Source: Povalibacter uvarum
GTDB lineage: Bacteria > Pseudomonadota > Gammaproteobacteria > Steroidobacterales > Steroidobacteraceae
DNA length: 64,000 nt
Direction of reading: 5' to 3'
Assembly: GCF_014202975.1 (NCBI RefSeq)
Contig: NZ_JACHHZ010000005.1
Span: 62,001-126,000, forward strand
Shown here: piece by piece, positions 51,026 through 58,674 of the stretch
Position numbering within the stretch: the stretch's first letter is position 1
Layout: every line of letters starts with the position of its first letter
Notes under the pieces: model-generated
Databases searched by the model: none
What the model saw: only the letters and a program-made list of their open reading frames with translations
Told to the model about the DNA's origin: nothing
Made by a program: the position numbers and the translations under genes

Positions 51026-52303
51026 TCAGGAATCGACGTTGGAAGCCGGTGCCGCAGTGGCCGCTTCCTGCGCCGTGGCAGAGTGGTGTCGTCCGATGAT
51101 GGCGGTCACCACGACGTCGGCGGTTACGTTGCCGACAGTGCGGAAGATGTCAGGGATGACTTCGACCGCCAGCAACAGCAAGGCGAGCTCGATCGGTACG
51201 CCCATCGCGATGGCGATGGGGACGGCTGTCGTGAGAAAGGAAGCCTGACCGGGAATGCCGGCGATGCCGAAGCTCGTCAGGATCGCAACAGCAGCGCCCA
51301 CGAGGAATTGTGCGGGGGTGAGATCGATCCCCGACACGTGCGCGATGAACAGCACGATCGACAGGTTCAGCGCCGGGCTCGTCAGTTTGAAGATCGACAC
51401 GGCGAGCGGCAGGACGACATCGGCTACGCGTGCAGGAACGCCGAGCGATTGCGCGGTCGTCAGCATGGCGGGCAATGAAGCCAGCGAGGATTGCGTGCTG
51501 AACGCGACGGCTTGAGCCGGCGCGACGGCCTTCGCGAATTGCCGCAGGGATATGCGGCCGAAGAAAACCACGACGGGATACAGCACCAGCGTTATCAGGA
51601 TCGCCAGCGAGCACATCAGCAACAGGTAGTGGCCGATCGCGCCCGCGGCTGCCACGCCTCCGCGCATGCCGACATTCAGCGACAACGCGAATACGCCGAT
51701 CGCCGCGACCTTCAATACCCACTGCACGACGATCAGCAGGGCTGCCGAGGCGGCCTGAAAGAAGCCGACGAGCGCCGAGCGCTGGGTCGCAGGCAAGCGT
51801 GTGGCCGCCAGCGCGAACATCAATGTGAAGACGACGAGCGGCAGGATCGCGCCATCCGCCGCGGCCCGGAACGGATTCGTCGGGACGATGTTCGAGATCC
51901 ATTCGCGCAGCGGCGCCATCTCCGGGATCTGCGAGGCCGATTGCTTCAATCCCGACAGCAGTGCCGCTGCGCTGCCCGAATCGACGGGCCAGATCGAAAG
52001 CGCGAGCGGTATCACGATCAGCGCGAGGCTGACCGACCCGGCCAGGAAAATGCCGAAGAGCGCGAGCGCGCGGCCCGCAAGCCTCCCCGACTCCGCTGTG
52101 TCCTTCGCAGCGGCCATGCCCGTGATCAGGAGCGAGATGAGCAGCGGGATCACCGTCATCTGCAGAGCCTTGACCCAGAGCTCGCCGATCAGCACGACGA
52201 AGTCGGCCCCCTCGATCAGCGCCGGATTGCCGATGGCCCCGAGTGTGGCGCCCGCGGCGAGCCCGGCAATCAGGCCAATGACGATTCGGGTGCTGGGTGA
52301 CAT
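51026..52303 (-). CDS. Dicarboxylate/amino acid:cation symporter (DAACS)
   Basis: A 425-residue inner-membrane transporter of the GltP/DctA family. The re-entrant loop region FSTQSSLASLPAML is the serine-rich signature, and SIFKLTSPALNLSIVLFIAH and GIAGIPGQASFLTTAVPIAI mark helices 7-8 and hairpin 2. Eight hydrophobic helices are visible. It would take up C4-dicarboxylates, glutamate or aspartate with protons or sodium; specificity is not evident. Confidence 0.92.
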   Translation of the reverse strand: MSPSTRIVIGLIAGLAAGATLGAIGNPALIEGADFVVLIGELWVKALQMTVIPLLISLLITGMAAAKDTAESGRLAGRALALFGIFLAGSVSLALIVIPLALSIWPVDSGSAAALLSGLKQSASQIPEMAPLREWISNIVPTNPFRAAADGAILPLVVFTLMFALAATRLPATQRSALVGFFQAASAALLIVVQWVLKVAAIGVFALSLNVGMRGGVAAAGAIGHYLLLMCSLAILITLVLYPVVVFFGRISLRQFAKAVAPAQAVAFSTQSSLASLPAMLTTAQSLGVPARVADVVLPLAVSIFKLTSPALNLSIVLFIAHVSGIDLTPAQFLVGAAVAILTSFGIAGIPGQASFLTTAVPIAIAMGVPIELALLLLAVEVIPDIFRTVGNVTADVVVTAIIGRHHSATAQEAATAAPASNVDS

Positions 52304-52467
52304 GACGTCTCTCTATTCTTCTTATAAGGGAGGAAGAACGGGCGCCGACATGGTTGCATCCGGGTCCATGACTGTCCATCCTGCCGCGCGTGGATACAGC
52401 CGACTGGCGGCGATGAGACAGAAATCGGCGCGATCGGGCCATCAGGGCTTCGAGAGAATGCAAAGAA

Positions 52468-52550
52468 TTTCACACGGAGATCACGGAGCGCACGGAGTTT
52501 CCGGACTATCCGGATCCGTGTTTCTCGGTCTCCGTGTTCTGCGTGAAATA
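52468..52550. repeat. Family C palindrome, CACGGAG repeat
   Basis: TTTCACACGGAGATCACGGAG on the left and TCTCCGTGTTCTGCGTGAAAT on the right form a long imperfect inverted repeat, matching 1981-2071. It lies in the divergent gap between the symporter and clsC genes. Confidence 0.75.
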
Positions 52551-52567
52551 TTCTTATCTCTGACACA

Positions 52568-54076
52568 GTGATCCGCTTCCGTTCAGCAAAAAAGATACCC
52601 AGCGCGGCGCTGCCGGTTGCGAGCGATGCTCCGCTCGATCGCCTCTTCGCCGTGGAGCGGGAGACGTGGCCAGGTCATTCAGGCGTGCGGCTCGTGCCGG
52701 ATGGAACGGACGCGTTCGCATTGCGCGCCTTGTCCGCGAGAGCCGCGGTTCGCAGCCTCGATCTGCAGTACTACATCTGGCACAGCGACTCGACGGGACG
52801 CTATCTCGCGCATGAAGCGCTGCTTGCTGCCGATCGCGGTGTCCGCGTGCGTCTGCTGCTCGACGATATGGATGCAAGATCGCGCGACGTCGTGCTGATG
52901 GCGCTCGATCAGCATCCGCAGATCGAGATCCGTCTGTTCAACCCGTTCGCCACGCGCTCCGGTGCGCTACGAACGCTGCGCGAGCTCTTTTCGCGTGGCT
53001 CGCGACTCAATCATCGGATGCACAACAAGGCATGGATCGCTGACGGTCGCATCGCACTGGTCGGCGGGCGCAACATCGGTGATGAGTATTTTGCCGCCAG
53101 CGAGAACGTGAACTTCGTTGATCTCGATGTGCTCCTCGCGGGTCGTGCGGTGGAGGAGGCTGAGCGCAGCTTCGACGCCTACTGGAATTGCGAGAGCGCC
53201 GTGCCGATCGCGCGATTGCGCCGTGCCGCCCGCAACAGAATGACGCTCGATGAAGTTCGCCGCCTGGCACTCGACGCAATCGCAGCGCGTGCCAATGACG
53301 ACTATGTGCAGCGACTGCGTGAGTCGCAGCGGATCGAACAGATGGTGCGTGGCGAGTACGAGTTGAGCTGGAGCGGCGGCGTGACGATCATCGCGGACGA
53401 TCCGCGCAAGGCGGTCAAGCGCGCAAAGGACATCGGCCCGGGCGTGTTGCAAAGTCTCACGCTTGCGTTCGAAGGCGCACGCGAGGAGTTGTTGTTGATC
53501 TCACCGTACTTCGTTCCCGGTGCCGGCGGAACACAGCAGCTGCAGCGAAAAGCAGCGGCAACGCGTGTTGCGGTACTCACCAATTCGCTTGCGGCTACCG
53601 ATGTCGCAGCCGTTCACAGCGGCTACTCGCGCTACCGCAAGGCGCTGCTGCAGGGAGGGGTGAGACTCTTCGAGCTGAAACAGGCTCCGGAAGAGGAACT
53701 GGGCGAGGATGATCGTCCACCGAGGATGCGTATCGGCTCCTCGAAGGCGAGCCTGCACACGAAGGCCGCCATCATCGATCGCCAACGGACATTCGTCGGC
53801 TCCTTCAACCTCGATCCCCGCTCGGCCACGCTGAACTGCGAGATGGGTGCCTGGATCGAACACCCCGTGATCGCGGCACAGATGGTGGCGTTGTTCGAGC
53901 TCGGCGCGTTACCCCAGCGCAGCTTCGCTGTCACGCTGGACCCGGCGGGTCACCTCGTCTGGTCGGAAAGCGCGGCGGGCAGCACGATTCAATATGACCG
54001 GGATCCGCATGCAAGCTGGCGCCGGCGTCTCGTGACCTGGCTGCTTCGGCATTTGCCCATAGAGTCCCAGCTCTGA
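52568..54076 (+). CDS. Cardiolipin synthase-like phospholipase D protein, ClsC type
   Basis: A 502-residue protein with two HKD catalytic motifs: HNKAWIADGRIALVGGRNIG (about residue 150) and HTKAAIIDRQRTFVGSFNLD (about 395). Lack of an N-terminal membrane domain and the spacing match the ClsC/YmdC family, which in Escherichia coli makes cardiolipin with YmdB. LDLQYYIWHSDSTGRYL begins the first domain. The start is the GTG at 52568; no ATG lies nearby in a better position. An L,D-transpeptidase gene follows after 23 bases. Confidence 0.9.
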   Translation: MIRFRSAKKIPSAALPVASDAPLDRLFAVERETWPGHSGVRLVPDGTDAFALRALSARAAVRSLDLQYYIWHSDSTGRYLAHEALLAADRGVRVRLLLDDMDARSRDVVLMALDQHPQIEIRLFNPFATRSGALRTLRELFSRGSRLNHRMHNKAWIADGRIALVGGRNIGDEYFAASENVNFVDLDVLLAGRAVEEAERSFDAYWNCESAVPIARLRRAARNRMTLDEVRRLALDAIAARANDDYVQRLRESQRIEQMVRGEYELSWSGGVTIIADDPRKAVKRAKDIGPGVLQSLTLAFEGAREELLLISPYFVPGAGGTQQLQRKAAATRVAVLTNSLAATDVAAVHSGYSRYRKALLQGGVRLFELKQAPEEELGEDDRPPRMRIGSSKASLHTKAAIIDRQRTFVGSFNLDPRSATLNCEMGAWIEHPVIAAQMVALFELGALPQRSFAVTLDPAGHLVWSESAAGSTIQYDRDPHASWRRRLVTWLLRHLPIESQL

Positions 54077-54099
54077 GATCGCTTACGGTTGCGCTCAGT

Positions 54100-55773
54100 A
54101 TGAAACTCTCCCGGCGCCTCGGCTCAGGCTTTGTTCTTTTCGTGCTGTTCGCGGCGAGTGCGGCCGCGCATGTCGGCGATCCGGTCGTCATGGCGATCGA
54201 ATCGCAACTGACGACACTCATGAATCCCGAAGTCACGACGGTTCGCGGGGCGCGTATCGCGCTCACCGATCGGATTCACGAGTTCTACACGCGGCGGGGA
54301 TTCCAGCCGGCTTGGTCGAATCCGGATATCGCCGCGCAACTGCGCAAGGCATTCGCGGACAGCTATCACGACGGCCTCGATCCGGCTGACTATCACCTGC
54401 CGCTCCTGCAGCAGCTCGCGAATGAAGTGGCGCTGCCCGGCGCGACGCCGGAACTGCGGGCACAGAACGACATTCTGCTCACGGATGGACTGCTGCGGCT
54501 CGGCTATCACCTGTCGTTCGGCAAGGTGGATCCCGAATCCTTCGATCCGCAATGGAACTTCGGCCGGACGCTGGCCTCGATGGACGTCGTCGACCAGATC
54601 GAAGAGGCCATCGCATCGGGACACGTCCATGAACGCATCGAAGCGCTGAAACCCACGCATCCGATGTACCTCGCGCTCAAGCGCGAGCTCGTGCGCTATC
54701 GGGCGTTCGAGTCGACCGGACAATGGGCGCCCTTTCCGTCTGGACCGACGATCAAGCCTGGCATGAGCGACGAGCGAGTGCCGGAGCTGCGTCGGCGCAT
54801 GATCGTGAGTGGTGACCTGCCCGCGAGTGCGACGAGCGATTCGAGCGAGTTCGACTCCGATCTCTCCGCCGCCGTCCGTCGCTATCAGGAACGCACCGGG
54901 CTCGAGCCTGATGGCGCCGTCGGGCCAGGCACGCAGAAAGAGATCAATGTGCCGATCACGGATCGCATCCGCCAGCTGCGGATCAACCTCGATCGCGGAC
55001 GCGTGCTGCTGCAGGATCTGCCGCCAGAGTTCGTGGTCGCGAACATCGCGGGCTTTACGGTGTACTTCGTGCGCGGCAACGAGATCGTCTGGAACTCGAG
55101 AGCGCAGGTCGGCAAGCCCTACCGGCGCACACCGATTTTCCGCTCCGAGATCTCGTACATCGTGTGGAATCCCACCTGGACGGTTCCGCCGGGCATCATC
55201 GCGAACGATATTCTTCCGGCGGCGCGTCGTGATCCCGAAGCGATCACTCGCAAAGGTCTGAAAGTGCTCGATGCGAGCGGGCGCGAAGTGAGCCCTTCGT
55301 CCGTCGACTGGTCGCGATACAAGAGCGGCAACATTCCTTACACGCTGCGTCAGGATCCGGGCCCGTCGAATGCGCTCGGCCGCGTCAAGATCATGTTCCC
55401 GAATCCGTACCTCGTGTATCTGCACGATACGCCGTCGCAAAACCTGTTCGAGCGGGCGGAACGCGCATTCAGTTCTGGGTGCGTGCGCGTCGAGCGTGCG
55501 CTGGAACTTGCCGAGCTCCTGCTGCAAGACCCCGACCGCTGGAACAAGCAGTCGGTGGACACGGTGATCAAGGGCGGCCAGCTCCAGAACGTCACGCTGC
55601 GGAAGAAGATTCCGGTGCTGCTCGCCTACTGGACCGCCTGGGTCGATCCACAAGGGCGCATGAACTTCCGCCACGATCTCTACGGCCAGGACGCACGATG
55701 GGCAACTGCGCTTGATGCGGAGTTCAAAGTGCGGGCGAGGCCTCTATTCTCCGCAGCTTCCACGACACCTTGA
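54100..55773 (+). CDS. L,D-transpeptidase, YcbB/LdtD type
   Basis: A 557-residue periplasmic enzyme. A signal peptide (FVLFVLFAASAAAHVGD) is followed by the N-terminal scaffold domain, a peptidoglycan-binding region (LSAAVRRYQERTGLEPDGAV) and the YkuD catalytic domain with HDTPSQNLFERAERAFSSGC and the active Cys in SSGCVRVERALELA. LdtD-type enzymes form 3-3 crosslinks in peptidoglycan, including under envelope stress. Length is typical of the family. Probably cotranscribed with clsC. Confidence 0.94.
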   Translation: MKLSRRLGSGFVLFVLFAASAAAHVGDPVVMAIESQLTTLMNPEVTTVRGARIALTDRIHEFYTRRGFQPAWSNPDIAAQLRKAFADSYHDGLDPADYHLPLLQQLANEVALPGATPELRAQNDILLTDGLLRLGYHLSFGKVDPESFDPQWNFGRTLASMDVVDQIEEAIASGHVHERIEALKPTHPMYLALKRELVRYRAFESTGQWAPFPSGPTIKPGMSDERVPELRRRMIVSGDLPASATSDSSEFDSDLSAAVRRYQERTGLEPDGAVGPGTQKEINVPITDRIRQLRINLDRGRVLLQDLPPEFVVANIAGFTVYFVRGNEIVWNSRAQVGKPYRRTPIFRSEISYIVWNPTWTVPPGIIANDILPAARRDPEAITRKGLKVLDASGREVSPSSVDWSRYKSGNIPYTLRQDPGPSNALGRVKIMFPNPYLVYLHDTPSQNLFERAERAFSSGCVRVERALELAELLLQDPDRWNKQSVDTVIKGGQLQNVTLRKKIPVLLAYWTAWVDPQGRMNFRHDLYGQDARWATALDAEFKVRARPLFSAASTTP

Positions 55774-55786
55774 GGTCGATCCGCTC

Positions 55787-56173
55787 ATGAACACGCGTGT
55801 TCTGCTTTCCGCGCTCGCCATGTCCACAGTTCTTTTGTCGTCCGGTGCAAGCGCAGCCGGGCTCGGCTTCCTCAAGAACTCGCCGCTCTACTACTTCACA
55901 CAGGCCGATATGAAGCTCATGAACGAAGCGGCGCGAGCGGTCCTCGATGCTCCCGAGCCGCACGGCCAGCGTGAATGGAAGAATCCGAAGACGGGCTACT
56001 CGGGCAAGGTGGAGTCGCTCGGCAATTTCCGCTCCGCCGACGGCGAAACCTGCCGCAAGCTCAAGCTCTGGAACCAGGCAAAGGGCATCGAGAGCGAGTC
56101 GGTCTTCCCCGTCTGCAAGACCGAAAAAGGCGACTGGCAGCTCGCCTCGGGCAAGGAATTGACCAAAGTTTAA
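55787..56173 (+). CDS. Secreted RT0821/Lpp0805-like surface protein
   Basis: A 128-residue protein with a signal peptide (VLLSALAMSTVLLSSGASAA). The mature part (LMNEAARAVLDAPEPHGQRE, NPKTGYSGKVESLGNFRSAD, CRKLKLWNQ, PVCKTEKGDWQLAS) matches the short outer-surface domain found in RT0821/Lpp0805-type antigens. Two cysteines are present. It begins 13 bases after the transpeptidase stop. Confidence 0.75.
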   Translation: MNTRVLLSALAMSTVLLSSGASAAGLGFLKNSPLYYFTQADMKLMNEAARAVLDAPEPHGQREWKNPKTGYSGKVESLGNFRSADGETCRKLKLWNQAKGIESESVFPVCKTEKGDWQLASGKELTKV

Positions 56174-56484
56174 GCAGGCCGTCGCCCTCGGGGAAACGCC
56201 TACCCGGCGCGGCTTCCCGCGTTTTCCCTTGTCCATCCGGAGCTTGCGCCGTCGATGCACTGCGTCGTCGCGCGGTCGTCCCGCGTCGCAATGCGTGCGC
56301 CGTAAGGGTGCGTTCAGGATTCCGGAGGAACCCTATAGCCGTACGCCAGTCTGGGTTAGAGCGGGTTACACTGCGACGAGACGGGATATCCGCGGCAAGG
56401 CCGCCGCACTGTCCGCGCAATTCCTCGAGTAGATGGCACGGCGGCGAGCTGGAAGAGGGCCGACCGCGCCCGAGCGACGAGTCC
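56174..56484. other. Intergenic region, 311 bases, no gene seen
   Basis: Open frames here are short and arginine/serine-rich, as expected from GC-rich noncoding DNA. I see no family-like sequence, terminator or clear promoter hexamers. The 5' region of the next gene's transcript must lie within it. Confidence 0.5.
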
Positions 56485-56928
56485 ATGACACACACGTCCG
56501 AAGAACGCGTTCCTCAAGCCCCCGGATCAGATGACGCGCCGCAATCGGCGCAGATCATCCCGTTCGAACGCCCGCAGAACGAACTGCAGCGCGCCGTACA
56601 ACGTCGCGCGCAGGAACATCTCGAAGCGCTGAGCGTGAAGCCCAAGAAATCATTCGCGCGCCAGGCGATCACGTTCGCCATCGCGCTGATTCCTGTCGGC
56701 ATCATCTTCACCGGCTTCGTGGTCTCCGTGCAGGCAGTGCGGTTCATTTCATCGCTCTATCTCTCGCCGCAGGCAACAGCGAACGTCGAGCAGCCGGCTC
56801 AGCCTGTCGTCGAAGATCCGCCGCAGCAACAGCCCGGCGTCGTGATGCTCCTTCCCGACAAGACGATTCAGCCGATCAAGCCGGCCGAGAAGAAAGAAGA
56901 GCCGCCGAAGTCACCGCCGACGCCCTGA
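56485..56928 (+). CDS. Single-pass membrane protein of unknown function
   Basis: A 147-residue protein: a hydrophilic N-terminus (SAQIIPFERPQNELQRAVQR), one transmembrane helix (ITFAIALIPVGIIFTGFVVS, about 73-95), then a proline- and glutamine-rich outer segment ending in Lys/Glu/Pro-rich residues. This could be an envelope adaptor or an inner-membrane anchor; no family recognised. It precedes a family A repeat. Confidence 0.65.
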   Translation: MTHTSEERVPQAPGSDDAPQSAQIIPFERPQNELQRAVQRRAQEHLEALSVKPKKSFARQAITFAIALIPVGIIFTGFVVSVQAVRFISSLYLSPQATANVEQPAQPVVEDPPQQQPGVVMLLPDKTIQPIKPAEKKEEPPKSPPTP

Positions 56929-56933
56929 GTTCC

Positions 56934-56983
56934 GTCACTCCCGCGTACGCGGGAGTCCATGCCTTGAGCGAAGATGGAATGAC
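56934..56983. repeat. Family A palindrome, partial copy
   Basis: GTCACTCCCGCGTACGCGGGAGT is intact, but the second hairpin has decayed to AAGATGGAATGAC. It lies between convergent genes (membrane protein and DUF202). Confidence 0.75.
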
Positions 56984-56993
56984 GGATCGGCGC

Positions 56994-57356
56994 TCATCTC
57001 CACAACAGCCAGATCGTAGCCGCGGCTCCCAGCACCAGCACCACGAGCGAAAGCAGCATCATCGCGAGGCGACTCGGCCGATACGTACCGTCGTCGATCT
57101 GACGCGTCACCACATCGAAGCGATAGGCTGACCATAGCGCCAGCGTCACGCCGACGATCACCATGCCGAGACCGACGCGCCACCCCGCAACGACCGTTGC
57201 ATCAGGTCGATGCTCCGCGACGAACTGGCTGAACTGATGCAGCGTGATCCCGAATGTGAACAGCACGATCGCCGTACGCACGTACGCGAGATGCGTTCGT
57301 TCGTTTGCCAGGTGCTCGACGACCCGGCCTCGTGGCGCGGGCGTTTCAGCCGACAC
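56994..57356 (-). CDS. DUF202 / YidH family membrane protein
   Basis: A 120-residue inner-membrane protein with the family signature HLANERTHLAYVRTAIVLFT and three hydrophobic helices. YidH-like proteins have no firmly assigned biochemical role. It starts 15 bases after the upstream DUF2780 gene's stop on the same strand and is probably cotranscribed. Confidence 0.9.
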   Translation of the reverse strand: MSAETPAPRGRVVEHLANERTHLAYVRTAIVLFTFGITLHQFSQFVAEHRPDATVVAGWRVGLGMVIVGVTLALWSAYRFDVVTRQIDDGTYRPSRLAMMLLSLVVLVLGAAATIWLLWR

Positions 57357-57371
57357 GATCGCTCGCGGTTG

Positions 57372-57803
57372 TCACTGCAGCATCGTTGCCAGCATCTTCT
57401 GCACGCCGCTGCCGCCGGCCTTGCCGAGATAGTCGGTGACCATCGGTACGAACTTGGAAATGGTTTCCGTGTTCATCCCGAGCTTGCCGAGCGCGCCATT
57501 CAGGCCAGCGAGATTCTTCAGCGGCCCCGTGACGGCGCCCAGTTGCTTCGCCTGGTCCATGTACTTCGATGCGCCCGGCACGAATGATGCGAGCTGATCG
57601 AAGTCGCCTTTCGCCAGCTTCTCTTTCGCGAGCGTGAGATAGGAACCGAGGCCGCCGGTCGCCTGGGATTCGGTCACGCCCAGCTGGCTCGTCAGCATCC
57701 CCATCAGCGGGTTCTTCAATGCCGACGTGAGCGAACCGAGATCCTGGGCGTAGGCGGCGAAGGGCAGGGCGCCGAGGCAAAGCAGTGCAGATCGTCTGTT
57801 CAT
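57372..57803 (-). CDS. Exported DUF2780 family protein
   Basis: A 143-residue protein. A signal peptide (RRSALLCLGALPFAAYAQD) is followed by an alpha-helical domain: LGVTESQATGGLGSYLTLAK, QLASFVPGASKYMDQAKQLG, LGMNTETISKFVPMVTDYLG, typical of DUF2780/VcgC-type periplasmic proteins. The double Arg near the start is compatible with either Sec or Tat. Function unknown. Confidence 0.85.
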   Translation of the reverse strand: MNRRSALLCLGALPFAAYAQDLGSLTSALKNPLMGMLTSQLGVTESQATGGLGSYLTLAKEKLAKGDFDQLASFVPGASKYMDQAKQLGAVTGPLKNLAGLNGALGKLGMNTETISKFVPMVTDYLGKAGGSGVQKMLATMLQ

Positions 57804-57917
57804 GGCAGTCTCTCCGTGCGTGCGGAACGCCGGACAGATAGCAAGGAACGACAGGGACGTCATTGGGCGTGAGGGCAGGCGTACTGCCCTTCGCCCGTAT
57901 TGACGGGAATCGGAGTA

Positions 57918-58565
57918 CTAGAGGCTTCGCAGCAGCTCCGCGGCGCCGTTCCAGAAGATCTGGATGCCGATGCAGAACAGCAGAAAGGCGGACAGCCGCA
58001 CGATCACCGCGGTGCCGGTTGCGCCGATGAAGTTGGAGATGCGCTGGGAGTAGCGGTAGAGCAGGTAGATCATGGCGCACAGAACCACGCAGGCGAGCGT
58101 CATCTGCAGCATGAACAGCAGTTCACCTTCGCCGACACCGCGCGGGCGATTGGCACCGAGCGATACAGCCACGGAGATGGTGCCCGGCCCCGTCGTGAGC
58201 GGCATGGTCAGGGGATAGAACGCCATGCGGCTGATGCGGCTGTCATCCATCGGCAGTCCCGACGACTGATCCTTGGTGTTGTCCGTCGTATCATCGTCAT
58301 TGAGCATGCGCCATGCGGCGAGTGCGATGACGATGCCGCCCGCCACGCGCAGGACCGGCACGGAGATGCCGAAGAACGTCAGCACGTAGGCGCCGATGTA
58401 GACTGAGAAGTTGACGATGAGAAAGCTGTAGATCGCCACCCAGCGGGCGAGTCGCGCACGCAGTGTCGGATGGAATCGTTCCGTGGCGCTCAGGAAGATG
58501 AATGCCCCGCCGAACGGATTGACGATGGAAAACAGCGCCGGAAACGCCAGTAGGAAATAGGACAT
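57918..58565 (-). CDS. MarC family integral membrane protein
   Basis: A 215-residue protein with about six helices. FPALFSIVNPFGGAFIFLS, YVLTFFGISVPVLRVAGGI and AFYPLTMPLTTGPGTISVAV are MarC/SnatA-family motifs. Family members include candidate amino acid exporters and proteins once linked to antibiotic resistance. The ATG at 58565 is preferred; an upstream in-frame ATG (58616) would add 17 unconserved residues. Confidence 0.92.
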   Translation of the reverse strand: MSYFLLAFPALFSIVNPFGGAFIFLSATERFHPTLRARLARWVAIYSFLIVNFSVYIGAYVLTFFGISVPVLRVAGGIVIALAAWRMLNDDDTTDNTKDQSSGLPMDDSRISRMAFYPLTMPLTTGPGTISVAVSLGANRPRGVGEGELLFMLQMTLACVVLCAMIYLLYRYSQRISNFIGATGTAVIVRLSAFLLFCIGIQIFWNGAAELLRSL

Positions 58566-58674
58566 GCAGCCTGCAACCGCGTAAAACCGGTCGCAAGCAT
58601 AGCCTGTGCCGCGCACTGCCCCAACTACGGATCGGTTCGCAGGCGTCTACCGCGCATGATTCCGGGGCGGATCG

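Noticed and set aside
54124-55674. 516-residue minus-strand open frame
   Set aside because: Antisense to the L,D-transpeptidase, whose catalytic motif is unmistakable; the opposite frame is His/Arg-rich shadow.
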